NCBI GenBank assembly: GCA_023055505.1
Contig: JALIRH010000018.1
Coordinates: forward strand, 11,888,146-11,952,145
From: Callipepla californica brunnescens
Lineage: Eukaryota; Chordata; Aves; Galliformes; Odontophoridae
Reading direction: 5' to 3'
DNA: 64,000 nucleotides
The notes below the pieces were generated by a model. The model had not been told where the DNA came from. It searched no databases and saw only the letters and a list, made by a program, of their open reading frames with translations. A program made the position numbers and the translations under genes. Below are positions 25,051 to 37,587 of this stretch, piece after piece. Positions within the stretch are counted from its first letter, which is position 1. Each line of letters begins with the position of its first letter.

Positions 25051-25432
25051 ACTTGTTTTCTTTAGCCTAAATAAGTGAAGACTAAGAGGTGGCCTACACC
25101 CTCCTCACAAGGGAAAGCAGAGGAGGTGGTGCTGATCTCTACACTATTGTGACCATTGATTTGACCCAAGGGAAGGGCATGAAGTGAGTCAGAGGAGGTT
25201 CAGATAGGATGTAGGAAAAATTTTCTTCACTGAGAGGTTTGTCAGACACTGGAATGGGCTCCCAGGGAAGAGATCACAGACACAAAGCTGCCAGAGTTCC
25301 AGAAGCTTTTGGACAATGCTCTCAGACTGCTGTTAATTTTTAATTAGTGAAGTATGTAAAGATATGAATTGGACTTAGCGATCCTTGTGGTTCCATTCCA
25401 GCTAGGGATATCCTATGATTCCATGATTCTGT
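25051..25432 (+). mobile_element. CR1 LINE 3' fragment
   Basis: Begins at TTGTTTTCTTTAGCCTAAAT (LFSLEKR block, degenerate). Continues through AATTTTCTTCACTGAGAGGT and ACTGGAATGGGCTCCCAGGG (C-terminal RHWNxLP block), then the 3' UTR (TAGCGATCCTTGTGGTTCCA), and ends in the tail CCTATGATTCCATGATTCTG. The 3' UTR type matches the CR1 at 4930-6500. Confidence 0.88.
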
Positions 25433-26836
25433 TTAACACATTTATTTCTCCTTTGTAATGTCTATTATTATTGTTATTATTATTATTTATTCAGTCTGAA
25501 TGCACATATCAAGCTGAAAAGTTCATTATAATAATTGTTAATATATTCCAAGTTTTGAAATGACAAAACGCTTAGAACTAGTTTCACACAGCAATATTAA
25601 AAAAATGGTCATTTTCAATAGATTACCATATAAATATGCCATTGAAAAGATAATGTGTGAATTTAACTGGTCTTCACTAAAATGTACATCTGTATCTTAA
25701 AATATTCATTGTGCTTCAAATTCTTCATGAAATAAATAAGAATCCAAAATGCAACATGAAAAGTCCTCAAACCTGCTGTACTATCAGCGTCAACTGTGAT
25801 GAGAACACAACTGCTATTGACAGTATAGTTGCAAGATCTCTTTTGTTAGTTGTCTTTCTGATTCCATTTTGATTGCTATTAAATTGCTTCAAAATGACAC
25901 CAATTTATATCAGACCAGAAGAAAAGAAAGTTTTATACTCAGTAAAGGCAAGTCAGTCTATTAAACTTTTTCCTTTCTTTTTCTTTCTTATCTTTAATAG
26001 GCATATATTTTTAAGTTATCTATACATTTTAACACTGTCATTACCAATACGGTACTTCTGTTTCAGAAAACTGTTGTCATATTCTGTCTTTAAATGATTT
26101 CTGCAAGCTTATATTACTTATTTATGATTCTCTGAACAATAAATGAATAAATAAATAGAGATAAATCTGTTAAGAACTGATGTAAATTTTTTGAGAATTT
26201 TATTTGTTCCTTTTTTCCAGTATTTGTACATCCGTCTCTTGGCATCTCATTTCTTACACTCTGGATCTTCACAGAAATCCTAATGATTAATTAAGGAAAT
26301 ACGTGACTCAACTAGTTTGAAACCTTGCAGAATCCTGTTGGAAGTAAGTAGGGATCACAAAGGCAATGATTTTCTATCAACATAGTTCCTGTAGATTTTT
26401 GCTCTTTTTCTCTTTCTCCAGTCAAGGGCCTTAAATACTTAAGGAGACAGTCAAGCCCTAAAAAAGTGACCCACTCTAAAATCTATAATACTTTTTGAGG
26501 AGAAAATCCTTACCTCCAACAACAGGCTTGGTGCAGTAGTCCTTATTTGATATTTAGAGCCAAGTATAAGTGGACTTCTGCACTTCTGAATCCTTGTTTG
26601 CTAGTTCCTAAGGAGGTTTTTATCAGCCAAATTGAATTATCTGCATTAAGCTTGAATGTCTGAAAATATACTCCCTTTTTCTGAATTAAGTTGTGTAAGA
26701 GAGAAATCAAGATTAACTGGACTGGATTAATGACACAGTGCATGCCCTAGCTTGTCATTAATGAACAAGGACTTTTTCATCCCTACTACCAGGATTATTT
26801 TTGTGTTTTATAAGTATCTATTCTATTTAATGCCAA
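25433..26836. other. AT-rich sequence, no gene seen
   Basis: No recognisable gene. A (TTA)n-like tract lies at 25466-25490. Confidence 0.55.
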
Positions 26837-26865
26837 TAAACAAACAAACAAACAAACAAACAAAA
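26837..26865. repeat. (AAAC)n microsatellite
   Basis: About seven copies of the tetramer AAAC. Confidence 0.95.
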
Positions 26866-27289
26866 CCAACCATGATTCAATTAGTCTTTTTAGAGGTGTA
26901 AATGTAAATGCCTTAATATTCAAGGAATTATTTGACTCCAAGAAGTATCTAATTTTTATATTAGACAAGTCCTGGGCACCTTGCTCTAGGTGGCCCTGCT
27001 TAAGAAGGGGGACTGGATTGGCTGACCTGCAGTGGATCCTTACAATATCAACCATGCTGTGAATTTTTTATTCTGTCAGTAAATATTTTCTTTATTATCA
27101 CATTCATAATGAGTTTACAAGCAATTTCTCATATAGCTTCTCTACAACAAATCAAATCATATTTCATTCCATCTGTAGCATTTTCTGTACCTTTAACACA
27201 ATTTTCAAACCTGGCATAAAACTTTCTATTCCCACCTACCAATTTCAGTCAAAACTACATTTCTTCTCTTTCAGTAGAGAAATATCAGA
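26866..27289. other. Unique sequence, nothing recognised
   Basis: No gene or repeat family recognised before the LTR. Confidence 0.5.
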
Positions 27290-27649
27290 ATGAAGTTCAT
27301 TCAGGAGTCACATTCTCATGTCTGGTATGATGCAGTGTTTTAGCAATGTTGATAATACACTGATGTTTTAGTTCTTGCTGAGCAGTGTTGCACAGAGCCA
27401 AGTTTTTCAGCTTCTAGTATTGTCCTGACAGCAAGAGGATGGGTGTGCACTAGGAGCACGGAGGGAACAGAATAATGACAGCTGACCTAAACTGACCAAA
27501 GGGATATTCCATATCATATGACATCACATAAAAATCTTTAAAACCTTGGGGAGTGGGCATAGCTGGGGCAGCAACTACTTGGGGACTGAATAAGCATTGA
27601 TAAGCAAGTGGTGAGCAATTGCTTTGCTTTGCACATTGATTGTTTTGTG

Positions 27650-27682
<33 letters not shown>

Positions 27683-27868
27683 GTAGTTATAATTACTATT
27701 ATCATTACTGTCATTTCTCTCTTCTGTTTCTATCCTAGTAAATAGTTTTAATCTCAAACTACTTTTATTATTTTTTTTCCCCAATTCTTTTCCCCATACC
27801 AATGAGTAGGGAAAGGAGAGCAAAAGACTGTGTGGTGTTCAGCTGCTTGCCAGGTTATTCTTAATTGA
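27290..27868 (+). mobile_element. ERVL-like avian solo LTR
   Basis: The block order is that of the avian ERVL-like LTR: TCTGGTATGATGCAGTGTTT, GATAATACACTGATGTTTTA, CAGCTGACCTAAACTGACCA, AAGGGATATTCCATATCATA, TGACATCAC, CTTGGGGAGTGGGC, AAGTGGTGAGCAATTGC, a (TA)n run at 27649-27682, TTTTAATCTCAAACTACTTT and ACCAATGAGTAGGGAAAGGA, then GTGTGGTGTTCAGCTGCTTG near the 3' end. No internal retroviral DNA flanks it. Exact ends and any target-site duplication are not clear. It is the same family as 15026-15206 plus 16500-16834. Confidence 0.75.
27649..27682. repeat. (TA)n microsatellite inside an LTR
   Basis: A run of about 15 TA units with one interruption, located in the central low-complexity part of the LTR, which in related copies carries other simple repeats. 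Confidence 0.95.
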
Positions 27869-30800
27869 TGAAATTTGTTTCTCAAAGATGTAACGCAACA
27901 ACAAAAATCAACAGATTGCTGCATCTTCCTTCACCTGTGCTCAGTGCTCAGTGCTCCTGTATGTTTTGTCTTTAAAATGCAGTACTGCAGCTGAGATTGT
28001 TGAGAGGAAAAGAACAAAAATAGAAAAGCCAGGCTGCAAGGTGAAAAACATAAGACTGTTCCACATTTTGTATCTATCATGGGACAGCCAGCTTGGAAAT
28101 ACTCTTGGCTCTGCTGATTTTATTATCCTGAAAATATCTACCTTCGTCTCAAAGCTCTTTTGTGAAGGTCTGCTCATTTTAACCTGCTCATATCCTAGGA
28201 ACAAGGATTGCTCTGAGACAATTTCTATAGATAATCAAGTGAGTCACAAAGCTTCAGTATTATTATCATGAATCACAACTCCCAAACTACACAAGATACA
28301 ATCAAGATATGTGATGAAAGAAAAGTAATTTTGCACAGTTAGTAGCATTATCTTATGTTGTGTTATTTTATATTATTATGTCATTTAAAGATTCCCTCTT
28401 GAAAAAAAAAAAAGTACAACCAACAAAAAAAGACATATAATATAAACAGTCTTTAAGTATTAATTTTAAAACCTCTGATACAAAACTTACACATTAGCTA
28501 TCTGTCTTAATCATATTTATCATCATGGCATTTGTGGAATATGATGGTTAAGATGCTGCCTAAAATCTAGGTCTGGAACTACATAAATATTTACTAAAAT
28601 TTGGAACCTGGTTCTGTTTATAATCCAAATATCCTGAGATATTTATTGTGTCTTTAATGGCCAAGAGGACTTTTCGTTTCTTCTAGATTAGTTTTGGATG
28701 ACTGTTTTAAGAAAATTAAATATAAACAAATAGATTTTAGTATTACTCAAGAAAAGCTTTCCAAATTGTTCATAATTGGATTTTGTTACTCTTGGATTTT
28801 GTTGCTAACACACTGTTTCAAAGAGAGAAAATAATATATGCATTTATATTGAATTTAACAAGATTATATTTTAGTTGAATTATGATCACTCATTCACTTA
28901 TTACTGTGAAAAATGTAGCTTCGAATTAATATAAAGCAATTAAACACTATTGCCGATTTTGGATATTTTATTTAGTTTGTTTTCTACCTATGAATTGATT
29001 TTTTTTATAGGTTTTTCAGAGTACTCTAGGGACTTTGAACTTTGGAGCAAGCATAGTCCAAAGGCTAGGTAACTTAACTGAAGCAAAATTATCCCAGATT
29101 ATGTTGATACTGGCCTGCGTTCTCCTTGCATTGGCAATAAAACAGCTAAATCATCTGATCTTCAATTCCAATATTTTTTCCACTCATTCAATTCTCCAAT
29201 TATAATTTATTTTCATGTCTCTGCATATAAATAGGCAATAAATGCAGAAATACTATGGTACATCATGGTTTCATAATATGTTTTGCTTTCAAGAAAATGA
29301 TAGATCTGTGAAGAACATGAGGATTTTTTTCTACATACCATTCTAAGATAAAGTCTCTTGTTACCTTCTGTGTGTTTGTTAACACTATCTGTAAAAAATT
29401 CCTTTACTGTGAAGCTTATTATCATAACATTTTTTAACATAAAAAACTTTTTGTTTTTGTTAATAACTGTTTTAGTCAAAGTACCAACTTGAGATTAGTC
29501 TAATAAAGACTACACGGAGTAGCAGCTACAGATAGCTGTTACTATTGTTAGTATTTTTGTGGAAATATAAGTAATTTTGGCCATACAAATTAGTTTACAT
29601 TCTTTCTTTCTTACATTCTTTCTTATCAGTCAATATTTTGAATTCAATCTGAAAATTCAGGTACCAGGGATCAACTATTCATTGTATTACAATGATGTAA
29701 GTCCATTGATAGCTGTGCTATATTGTAACAATCCATCCTACTTTATAAATGTTTTTAACTAGCATTACTACAGTCACTTTGTGAAATAAATATATCAGAA
29801 GGAAATAGCCTCCCTGCAACACTCAGATATTTTCTTGAAAAGAACGAAACAAAAAGAAACTGAATCTATTTCTTTACAGGAATCCTATAGTTTTAGACGG
29901 TGGCATAAATAAATAAACAAATAAATAAGAATACATTGAAATGTTGAAATTAAACAAATAATAACCTCTATATAGCACTAAAGAAGTAAACTGTATCACA
30001 TCAAAATCTTGCTATATGAAGACTGAATTGCATTATTCAAAGTCAATAGTAAACCATCGGGGTGACATTTTTTAAGTCTAATTAATTGTAGACAATTTAC
30101 CTAAAAAAAGCAATGGACCCACTCATTTCCTCTGTGGGAAACTGAAAAAAAAAAACAAAAAAACAAACCCATAACATTCTCACTCCATTGTTACCAGTCA
30201 GATAATTCACATTTTAAAGTTTCAAAGAAATCAGTTGAATCCTTAGTGATTTTCCGTAAGTCATAAGGCGGTAAAACATCCTACATAGTCAGAAAACATA
30301 TAACATTGCAATATTTGAAAATGCTAATGCTTAGGTAATAATAGGACTGATGGCATATTGATCTTAGATATTTTAGGGGACACCTTATAAATGAAATGAT
30401 GAATACAGAATTACAGGACTTCAATGAAAATTGTTTCAGTGAAGAAAGTTTATGAAAAATATATTCATTAAAATTATTTTGAAATCTTTTTTGACAAAAT
30501 GATGTTTTAATTTTTTTATATCAGTAATAGCTTTGATGCAACTTCCATTACCACAAAATATTTGATCTAATATCCAGCACATCTCAGTAAAAGTGAAAGT
30601 ATAATTTAAAATGACACTGTCTCTATGAATTCAAACTGACTAAATGACTTTTGTGTTAATGTAAATGAACAGTATAACTGAAAATTTGACTTTTTAAGAG
30701 ACTTTGATATGTTGTTATATTAGTCATTATCATTTTTTAACAATGTCATGAAATAAAATAATCCACATATTTTATTCAGAAGCTTGAAGGTGATGCTTTT

Positions 30801-32269
30801 GTTCAGTAATGGGAATGAATTAATAGGACTTCGTTCTGGGTTATTTAGTAAGCTAGATGCAGGGAGATGGTGCTTGTCCCAAAAAAGCTGCATATAAAAT
30901 TAATGAGCAGTAACTTATCTCTGAAAACAGGATTCTGAAGAGAACTTTTGCCAAGTTTCAATCCTCAAGTGAAAGAAAATGAATAATAATAATATTAACA
31001 ATAATTTGTACATGTTAAAAAATTAGCTAGAATTTGGCACTGAAATTTTTAAAGGATTTCCTTGTCTTGAGAATATGAATGTATTTCCCGATTCTATGCA
31101 TTCAGGCAGAAAATATATGACACAATACATCAAAGTTAGAAGGAAAATAACAAAAATCTTGAAGTTTTTATTGTTCTTGTCTGGTTTGTATAGTGCAATG
31201 CATTAGATAGAGGTGCTCAATTTCACAAGAAGCACATAGTAAAGTATTTGAATAGAGCTTTCTGGACAGTTTTTTCCAATGGAATACCATATTTATGCAC
31301 ATATATACACTCTATATGTTTCTCTCACAAAACCTTGGCACTTTTTCAATACAAGAACCTTCATTTTTTTTTAATTTGTGTTTGTGTGTTTCTCAATATT
31401 CTGTCATTAAAGAAGTTTAGACTCTACAACATTAGAAGTCTATCAGATTAGTCTTATTAAATATAAAATTTATTAATAAAATAATATTATCTTCTTCAGA
31501 TTTGGTTCCCATTTTAAAACAAAATTTTGAGAGTCAGTTATGTGCAAGTAGCTTTTCAAGGTGATTATATTTTGCGAAGATTTGCAGATGGAAAAATTTT
31601 CTCTTTATATTGGAGAGTTATTCTTCTTTAGGGCAAACTTGATATTCCTTTTTTTTTTCCGTGTTGAAACATACGGTTAAAAAAAATGTCATTACTTACA
31701 AAACCAGACATAGCAACATATAAAACTGTTATATAATGTTTTAGCACTTGAAGTAACATAACCCACTATAAAATGGAACTGGTGCTTAACTTGTCAAGAA
31801 ATAATTTTCAGAAATGTATAAACATCATAGAGCTAATATATAATTGTAACTACTAACTTATAAAAACAACACTGAAAATATGTCAAACGTGTCAGAGCTG
31901 TGTACGTTGCATTTATATGTGACTGAGTTGATATTAAGTAACACAAAAGCAGCATGACATCAATATCCTGCTTATTTAAATCAATTTACCACATTAATCC
32001 TTGTCATAAGTGAATTATTTTATAGTTCTTTCATTTATTATACTTCCAAACACTGAGATATATGAATGCTAAATGAAACAAAACCAACACTGAATAGAAT
32101 TTTTTCAATGGATTCAATTTCAACAGAAACATGATAGATCAGTTTGATAAAAAGGTTATAAAATGATATTCCATGCGATTTATTGTATATTTCATATTGT
32201 TACCTGGTATTCACAAAAGGGATTTTAAATCAGAAATCTACAGGGAGATGGTTAGATTGCTGTGATTTA
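27869..32269. other. Long AT-rich unique stretch, no gene seen
   Basis: About 4.4 kb with no recognisable gene, RNA or mobile element. Small low-complexity tracts occur, such as the TTTC-rich duplicated stretch at 29598-29625 and AAAT runs at 29907-29930. The longest open frame is 106 codons (27951-28271) with no family I know; its minus-strand counterpart is 87 codons. Confidence 0.5.
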
Positions 32270-32622
32270 CCAAGGGGAGTTTGTGCTTGATCAATCTGGT
32301 GGCCTTCTATGATGTCATTACTGTCTGTGTGGATGAGGGGAGAGTAGTGGATGATTTCAGCAAGGCATTTGAAACTCTCTCCTATAGTATCCTTATAACA
32401 AAGTTGAGGAAGTGTGGAATAGCTGAGTGGACAGTAAGGTGGGTTGACAACTGGCTGATTGGCAGAGCTCAGAGGGTTGTAATCGGTAGCGCAGAGTCCA
32501 ATTGGAGGCCTGTACTTAGCAGTGTTCCTCAGGGGACTCAGTCTTCCCTTGCTTTGTCAGGGGGATTGGACTAGATGACCTCTAGAGGTCCCTTCTAAAC
32601 CTTATAATTCTGTGATTCTGTG
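32270..32622 (+). mobile_element. CR1 LINE with internal deletion (RT joined to 3' UTR)
   Basis: An open frame (32281-32574) reads CLINLVAFYD, DEGRVVDDFSKAF, WTVRWVDNWLIGRAQRVVI and VPQGT, the RT region of CR1 ORF2 from just before motif A to just before motif C. In motif A two residues before the DFSKAF block are missing. At about 32541-32560 it passes directly to the 3' UTR (GGGATTGGACTAGATGACCT) and the tail ATTCTGTGATTCTGTG. Roughly 0.9 kb of ORF2 (FADD box to C-terminus) is therefore deleted. Confidence 0.88.
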
Positions 32623-32634
32623 AAAAAATTAAAC

Positions 32635-33045
32635 CGCATGTCTGAGAGTGTTGTCCAAATTCTTCCTGAACTCAGGCAGGCTTGAGACTGTGACAACCTC
32701 TCCGAGGAGTTTGTTACAGTTCCCAACCATACTTTCAGTGAAGACCGTTTTCCTAACATCCAATTTCTGATACAGCTTAATGACTTCCCCTTGGGTTCTG
32801 TCACTGTCACAAGAGAGCAGATATAAGCATCAGTCTGTCTACTACCCCTCATGAAAAAGGTGTGGTTGCTCTTCAGTCTTCTTCAGGTTGAATAAAGTGA
32901 CTTCAGTTTCTCTCCTCATACATCTTTCCTTCTAGAATTTTCTCAGTCATTGTAGCCCTCCTTTAGTTTTATGCTGTTCTTCTGTTGTGGTACCAAGAAT
33001 TCAACCAGTATTCAAGTAGAGGCCACATCAGTGCAGACTGGAGAA
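32635..33045 (-). mobile_element. CR1 LINE fragment, antisense
   Basis: Reads CTCAGGCAGGCTTGAGACTG, GACAACCTCTCCGAGGAGTT, CTTGGGTTCTGTCACTGTCA and TCTCCTCATACATC, the order expected for an antisense CR1 3' region. It is more diverged than the sense copy that ends 13 bases before it. The two copies therefore lie tail to tail. Confidence 0.75.
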
Positions 33046-33104
33046 TACATCATATATCTATTTGTTAAAGCACTCATATCTCAAATCATTGTGCCCTTTT
33101 CATA

Positions 33105-33205
33105 CAAATCATTTTCTCCTACTCTCCCACCCCTTCAACCTGCAACCTGCTGAGGAGAAGTGAGAGAGAGCAGATGCGTGGAACTTTGCTGTCTACTATG
33201 AAAAG
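33105..33205 (+). mobile_element. Possible LTR 3' end remnant
   Basis: CTACTCTCCCACCCCTTCAA followed by AGTGAGAGAGAGCAGATGCG and GGAACTTTGCTGTC resembles the last 100 bases of the ERVL-like LTR family found elsewhere in the window. No other part of the LTR is visible, so this is a weak call. Confidence 0.25.
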
Positions 33206-35472
33206 AAATTAAAAAAAAAGACAAAAAGCAAAGGAGACAAACAACAGCAATAAAAAAAAAACAACAGCAAAATGATAGTTCCAAATTAAAAGACATAGTA
33301 TCTGGAAAGCAAGTGAATAATGACCCAAATAGTCATTTTTATGCTAAAAATCCTGAAGAGGATGATTACCTAATCCATCTACAAAGAACTACATAACAAA
33401 GGTGCAGAATTAAATCAACTTTGAATAAATATTTCTGAATTATGAAGGAAAAAAACCAACACATATAATATTCTGTTTCTGTGCTTTATGTGGAAAACAC
33501 TTATGTGTGCGCATACAAATACATACATTTATTTATCATACCTCTGTTTAAAAAATGACACTCAGCTTCGTTAACTTGCTATTAAGCACACAAGAAAAAC
33601 CTATCAATGTTTTGATAGGCAAATTGGTACATAGCAAATTTGATGCTCCTGAACTGCTAGTTAGAAAAGCCTAATCCCTTATACAAATTATATAATATGC
33701 ATATTAATATTTGTCTATATACATTTGCTGATATATACTCATTTTTTCTTTGAAATATCAAATATTAAATATAAGAACACTTATCTGTATTATCTGCTGC
33801 ACCTTCACCATTATTTTATGCTGCCTTTAGTTTTCCGATATATTAATAGAATGATTATTCACCAGCATTTGTCTTTTGTTTAATATTTCTTTCATTATTG
33901 GTGCAGATTGATTTTGTCTGATTATCCTCTCTGTAGTTAATAAGAATCCTGCCTAACTCATCTTTTATTTTCACTGCAACTGATAAACTGAAAGTACTTT
34001 TTGCTGCTATGGTAACATTATTATATAAAAATGTCCAACTTCAGCATACATGCTAAATTTGCTCATGATTTAGGAGGAAGTAATGAAGAAAACTTACATG
34101 AGAAAGAGAAGCTGAGGATAATTAAGAAAAACTTATTGAATACTACACATTAAGAACAGGTTCTGACAAATATTTGCTAAAGATAAAAATAAAAATTAAT
34201 ATTAAGAATCTAATAAGAACATATTTAAAATAAAAAATTGATGAGTCTGGCTAGACAGAAATGACATTCAGATATCAAGGCATCGAACTTGAAAAAGTAT
34301 AACAAGAATCAGAGAGGATTCTAAGAAAATATATAATAATACATTATACTTAAATGTGTCACTGAAAATAGAAAGCTGTATAAATATCTAGAAATGCTAT
34401 TTAGATTTCTTACATATAATATTGCTTTATTTACAAGATATGACAAAATTTTATGATATATAAATAGTCACAGCATGTATTTTATGGAGGTACGTATTTT
34501 ATGTATATAGGCTTGGATATATGGCTTAAATATGCTTTTTTTCGATTACAATTTCAGTTTAAGAAGTAGGAAAAAAAAATGACAACATTACTCCATACTA
34601 AAATATGAAAAAAGTTTTCTAAGTATACCTTTTTTTTTTTTTTTTCCCTCTCTGTCAAATTCATCCTTAGGTGTATTTTTCATTTTTTCCTTTCATGAAT
34701 GTTTTTTTTTTGGAAAGAGATTACTAGTAAGGCATCATGAACTTTCCCAGCCTGGCACCAGTTTTGTAAATTGAAGAAATTTCAAGACCTTTTTATATCA
34801 AAGCATTAATTAGCAAGCTAATCACTTTAGCTCATAATTATTTATATTGAGAATTGATATTGTAACATTAAGAAAATATTTAAACTGTTCTAACAAAAGT
34901 TGCTATTAGAAAACAACTCAGATTTAATATTTTCAGAAAATTAAAATGTTCCACAGAGCTTTAAAAAGGAAGGGAGAGAGACAGGTATGTAGATACCAGA
35001 TTATTTCAAGCATAAAATATGGTTTTCTTGTGCATTTTTGGGTGTTATTTCTCAGCACTCTGAGAGGAGTTGATAAGCAGGAGCATTGTCAAATTTTAGC
35101 TTTGAGTCCTGACAACTATACCAACAACAGACTGTGACTCTACATGGAAGTAATCTCTGGACGAGTGGGAGGGAGAAAAAGGAGAAATGTTATTTCTAAT
35201 TTTGTGTCATCATAAACATTTTTTCATGGAGAAAAACAGTCATCCTCTTTTCCTGTCAATACTTCTTACTTGACTTAACCATAAGGTATTTTATAATTAA
35301 AGACACACCAAGCATAATTTTTTCCATATATGGACTACTATTTGTTGAAAAAATATTGTATTTCATTGTATAGAAAACATTTTTGATGTAAAGCGGAGCA
35401 GATGTTAGATTTCTCAGTGCAATGGTGAAGTCATAGAAAAGTAGTTCTGATCAAACCAAATACACCTTCAAG
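33206..35472. other. AT-rich sequence, no gene seen
   Basis: Over 2 kb without a recognisable gene or repeat family. Several A or T runs (for example 34630-34645, poly-T) and TA-rich patches occur. Confidence 0.55.
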
Positions 35473-35559
35473 ATCTTTAAGAAAGAAAAAGGGAAATAAT
35501 ATTTACAAAGAACATCTACACAAACTCACTTCCAAAATCTTTAAGAAAGAAAAAGGGAA
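35473..35559. repeat. Direct repeat of 23 bp, 64 bp apart
   Basis: The 23-base sequence that starts ATCTTTAAGAAAGAAAAAGG is identical at 35473-35495 and 35537-35559. The preceding bases are also partly alike, so it may be a decayed 64-bp tandem duplication. It lies 50 bases before an LTR. Confidence 0.85.
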
Positions 35560-35608
35560 TATCATGTTTTTCTTATTCTTGTTATCAGTATTCTACATCA
35601 TAACATCA

Positions 35609-36095
35609 TGTAAGGCACTGGGAGTTAAAGTGTTAATGTTCCAGTTCTGTGGACTGATGAATTTTTGGGTACCTATTTCTCAGAAGAGAAGAACTACATA
35701 CACCAGAGGACTTTGTGTTCCCATTTTCCACTCAGAGGGAAACTGCACACAAGCCCTGAGACTACTTCATTTTTTTGCTGCTTGTCTCAGCAATGGGTGC
35801 TACCTAGCCAGGTTGCCTTCAGCTTTTGTGCAAGGCCACCAGTTTCAGACACTCTCTCACTTTATTTATTAACTTCAATTCCAATTGTATTGTATTATAT
35901 TGTGTTATTTTGCATTCCAATATTTTATTTAGTAAAACAGCTTTCCTCCTCAGACTGTAGCCACTGCTTTGTTTTTAGGCCCATATCCCTATCCTTTCAC
36001 TTTTCCCCTCCTCCCTCTTTCTGGGGCATGGGTCCATGGATCCCCCACCCCATTAGTCACGGAACTGGGCCAAACTGGCCTATTAACCATTAACA
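35609..36095 (+). mobile_element. Solo LTR (TGTAA...TTAACA type)
   Basis: Starts TGTAAGGCACTGGGAGTTAA and ends GGCCTATTAACCATTAACA, so its termini are short inverted repeats beginning TG and ending CA. Inside are a promoter-like AT stretch near 35880-35925, pyrimidine-rich TTTCCTCCTCAGACTGTAGC and TCCCCCACCCCATTAGTCAC, and a TTTAGTAAAACAGC block. The GC content is above the flanks, and no retroviral internal sequence is adjacent. I see no matching target-site duplication. The 142- and 102-codon frames inside are not genes. The type is consistent with an avian ERVL-related LTR but differs from the family at 27290. Confidence 0.65.
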
Positions 36096-36109
36096 AGGAG
36101 ATAATATTT

Positions 36110-36302
36110 ATGCCCAGTTCTGGGCTCCCCTGTTCAGAAAAAGGTCACAGGCTGCCCAGTAAGGCAGCCTCCTTCTCTGGAGACACTCAAGACCCACCTG
36201 GAGGCTATCTGTTCAACCTGATCTCGGGCGCCTGTTTTGGCAGGTGGGTTGGACTAGAGTTCTAGAGGTCCCTTCCAACCCGTACAGTTCTGTGATTCTG
36301 TA
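36110..36302 (+). mobile_element. CR1 LINE 3' fragment with internal deletion
   Basis: CCCAGTTCTGGGCTCCCCTG (ORF2 block around the QFWAP motif) passes directly to CACAGGCTGCCCAGTAAGGC and AGACACTCAAGACCCACCTG (C-terminal block), then GGGTTGGACTAGAGTTCTAG and the tail AGTTCTGTGATTCTGTAA. The segment between QFWAP and the C-terminus, about 200-250 bases, is deleted. Confidence 0.85.
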
Positions 36303-37587
36303 ATTTCATAGGAACCAAAATAATTACTCTAAGTACAACCTTGTTCACATTAGTTCATTACTTACGTTTACATTATATTACTGACTGACAGAATCTACAA
36401 ATCATTTGGAACACATTTAGGAAATATGAACACTTCTGTAAGGAAGGTAAGGCAGGTAAGGAAGAAGGCTTAAACTTTCTATTACTAATTCTTATGGTGT
36501 CTCTTTATTCAGTAGTTTTGATAGTCTGTTATTCAGAATCAAGCTACTATTTCCAAGCTGGTTAACTTTTGTAATGGAAGTAATAGATTGCTTATTGTCA
36601 GAGCATTTTATTAAGAAATAAAGGAAAAACAAGTCACCTTTTCTATTAATCTTTAGAGACTTTAAACACTTCAGATCACTGAAACTTTGAACTGTTAAAA
36701 CAGAAATGAATTATCTACAATACAATGTTAGTGACATGACAGTATATTTACTAGCAGCAAGATTATTCTCCTGAAATTTAACATTTAACAAATGTAAACT
36801 ATTCTATTTACTAAGAAAAAACATCATCTTAGAGCATAAAAGGTTCATGTAAATTCCTAGTTTCTCACAGTGTATAACTTTTTGCCAGTTAAGATCTAAA
36901 CTGGCACTCCACAGTCCATACTGCTTGTGCAGAACTGACATCAAAATTTCTAAAACCAACTCAACCCAACCAAGTAATCAAAACTATTTATGTGTTATAA
37001 TGGTACTAAATGTTAGGAAATTCTACTTAATCTGAAAACTACCACTAGTTTTCTTTTTATTTTATTTTTTCCTTAGACACAGCTAATTAACCCTACTGTT
37101 CTCTGACAGTAATGAGATTCTTATAAAATATTCTGTTTTTCTGAATCCAGATTTCAATAAATAAGCTATCAGCCTTCAGAAACTAAAAACAACCTGGTTG
37201 AAGTGTATTGTTTATCAACATTCAACTCCTACAGGATGCCTGCCAGATGTATTACTTTATACTTTATTTAGCTCTAGATTAGCAATACATGATTTAAAAA
37301 GCAGAATTGAATTGGTTTATTCAGCAGATGTCATATTCTATCTGAAGATCTGATCTCTGTCCGAGGCAGCAAATGTCCTGCTCCAAGCTCTTAAGTCTCT
37401 AATCATCATAATGTCCTTGTAGAGTTCAAAAAAATGGCTTTGAGAATGAAACAGACATCTTGACGTAAATGTACTGAAATGTCACCTGAATCGCTCCACT
37501 ACTCACAGGGAACTTAGATGATTAGTTTTCCCTGAGCACAAATCCTCTAGATGTGAAAAGTAAAATGTCCACTTAGTAAAACATATT
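36303..37587. other. AT-rich sequence, no gene seen
   Basis: No recognisable gene or repeat family. Confidence 0.55.

Noticed and set aside
35564..36265. Frames of 102, 142 and 98 codons
   Set aside because: They lie within a solo LTR and a CR1 fragment, overlap each other in different frames and show no protein family.
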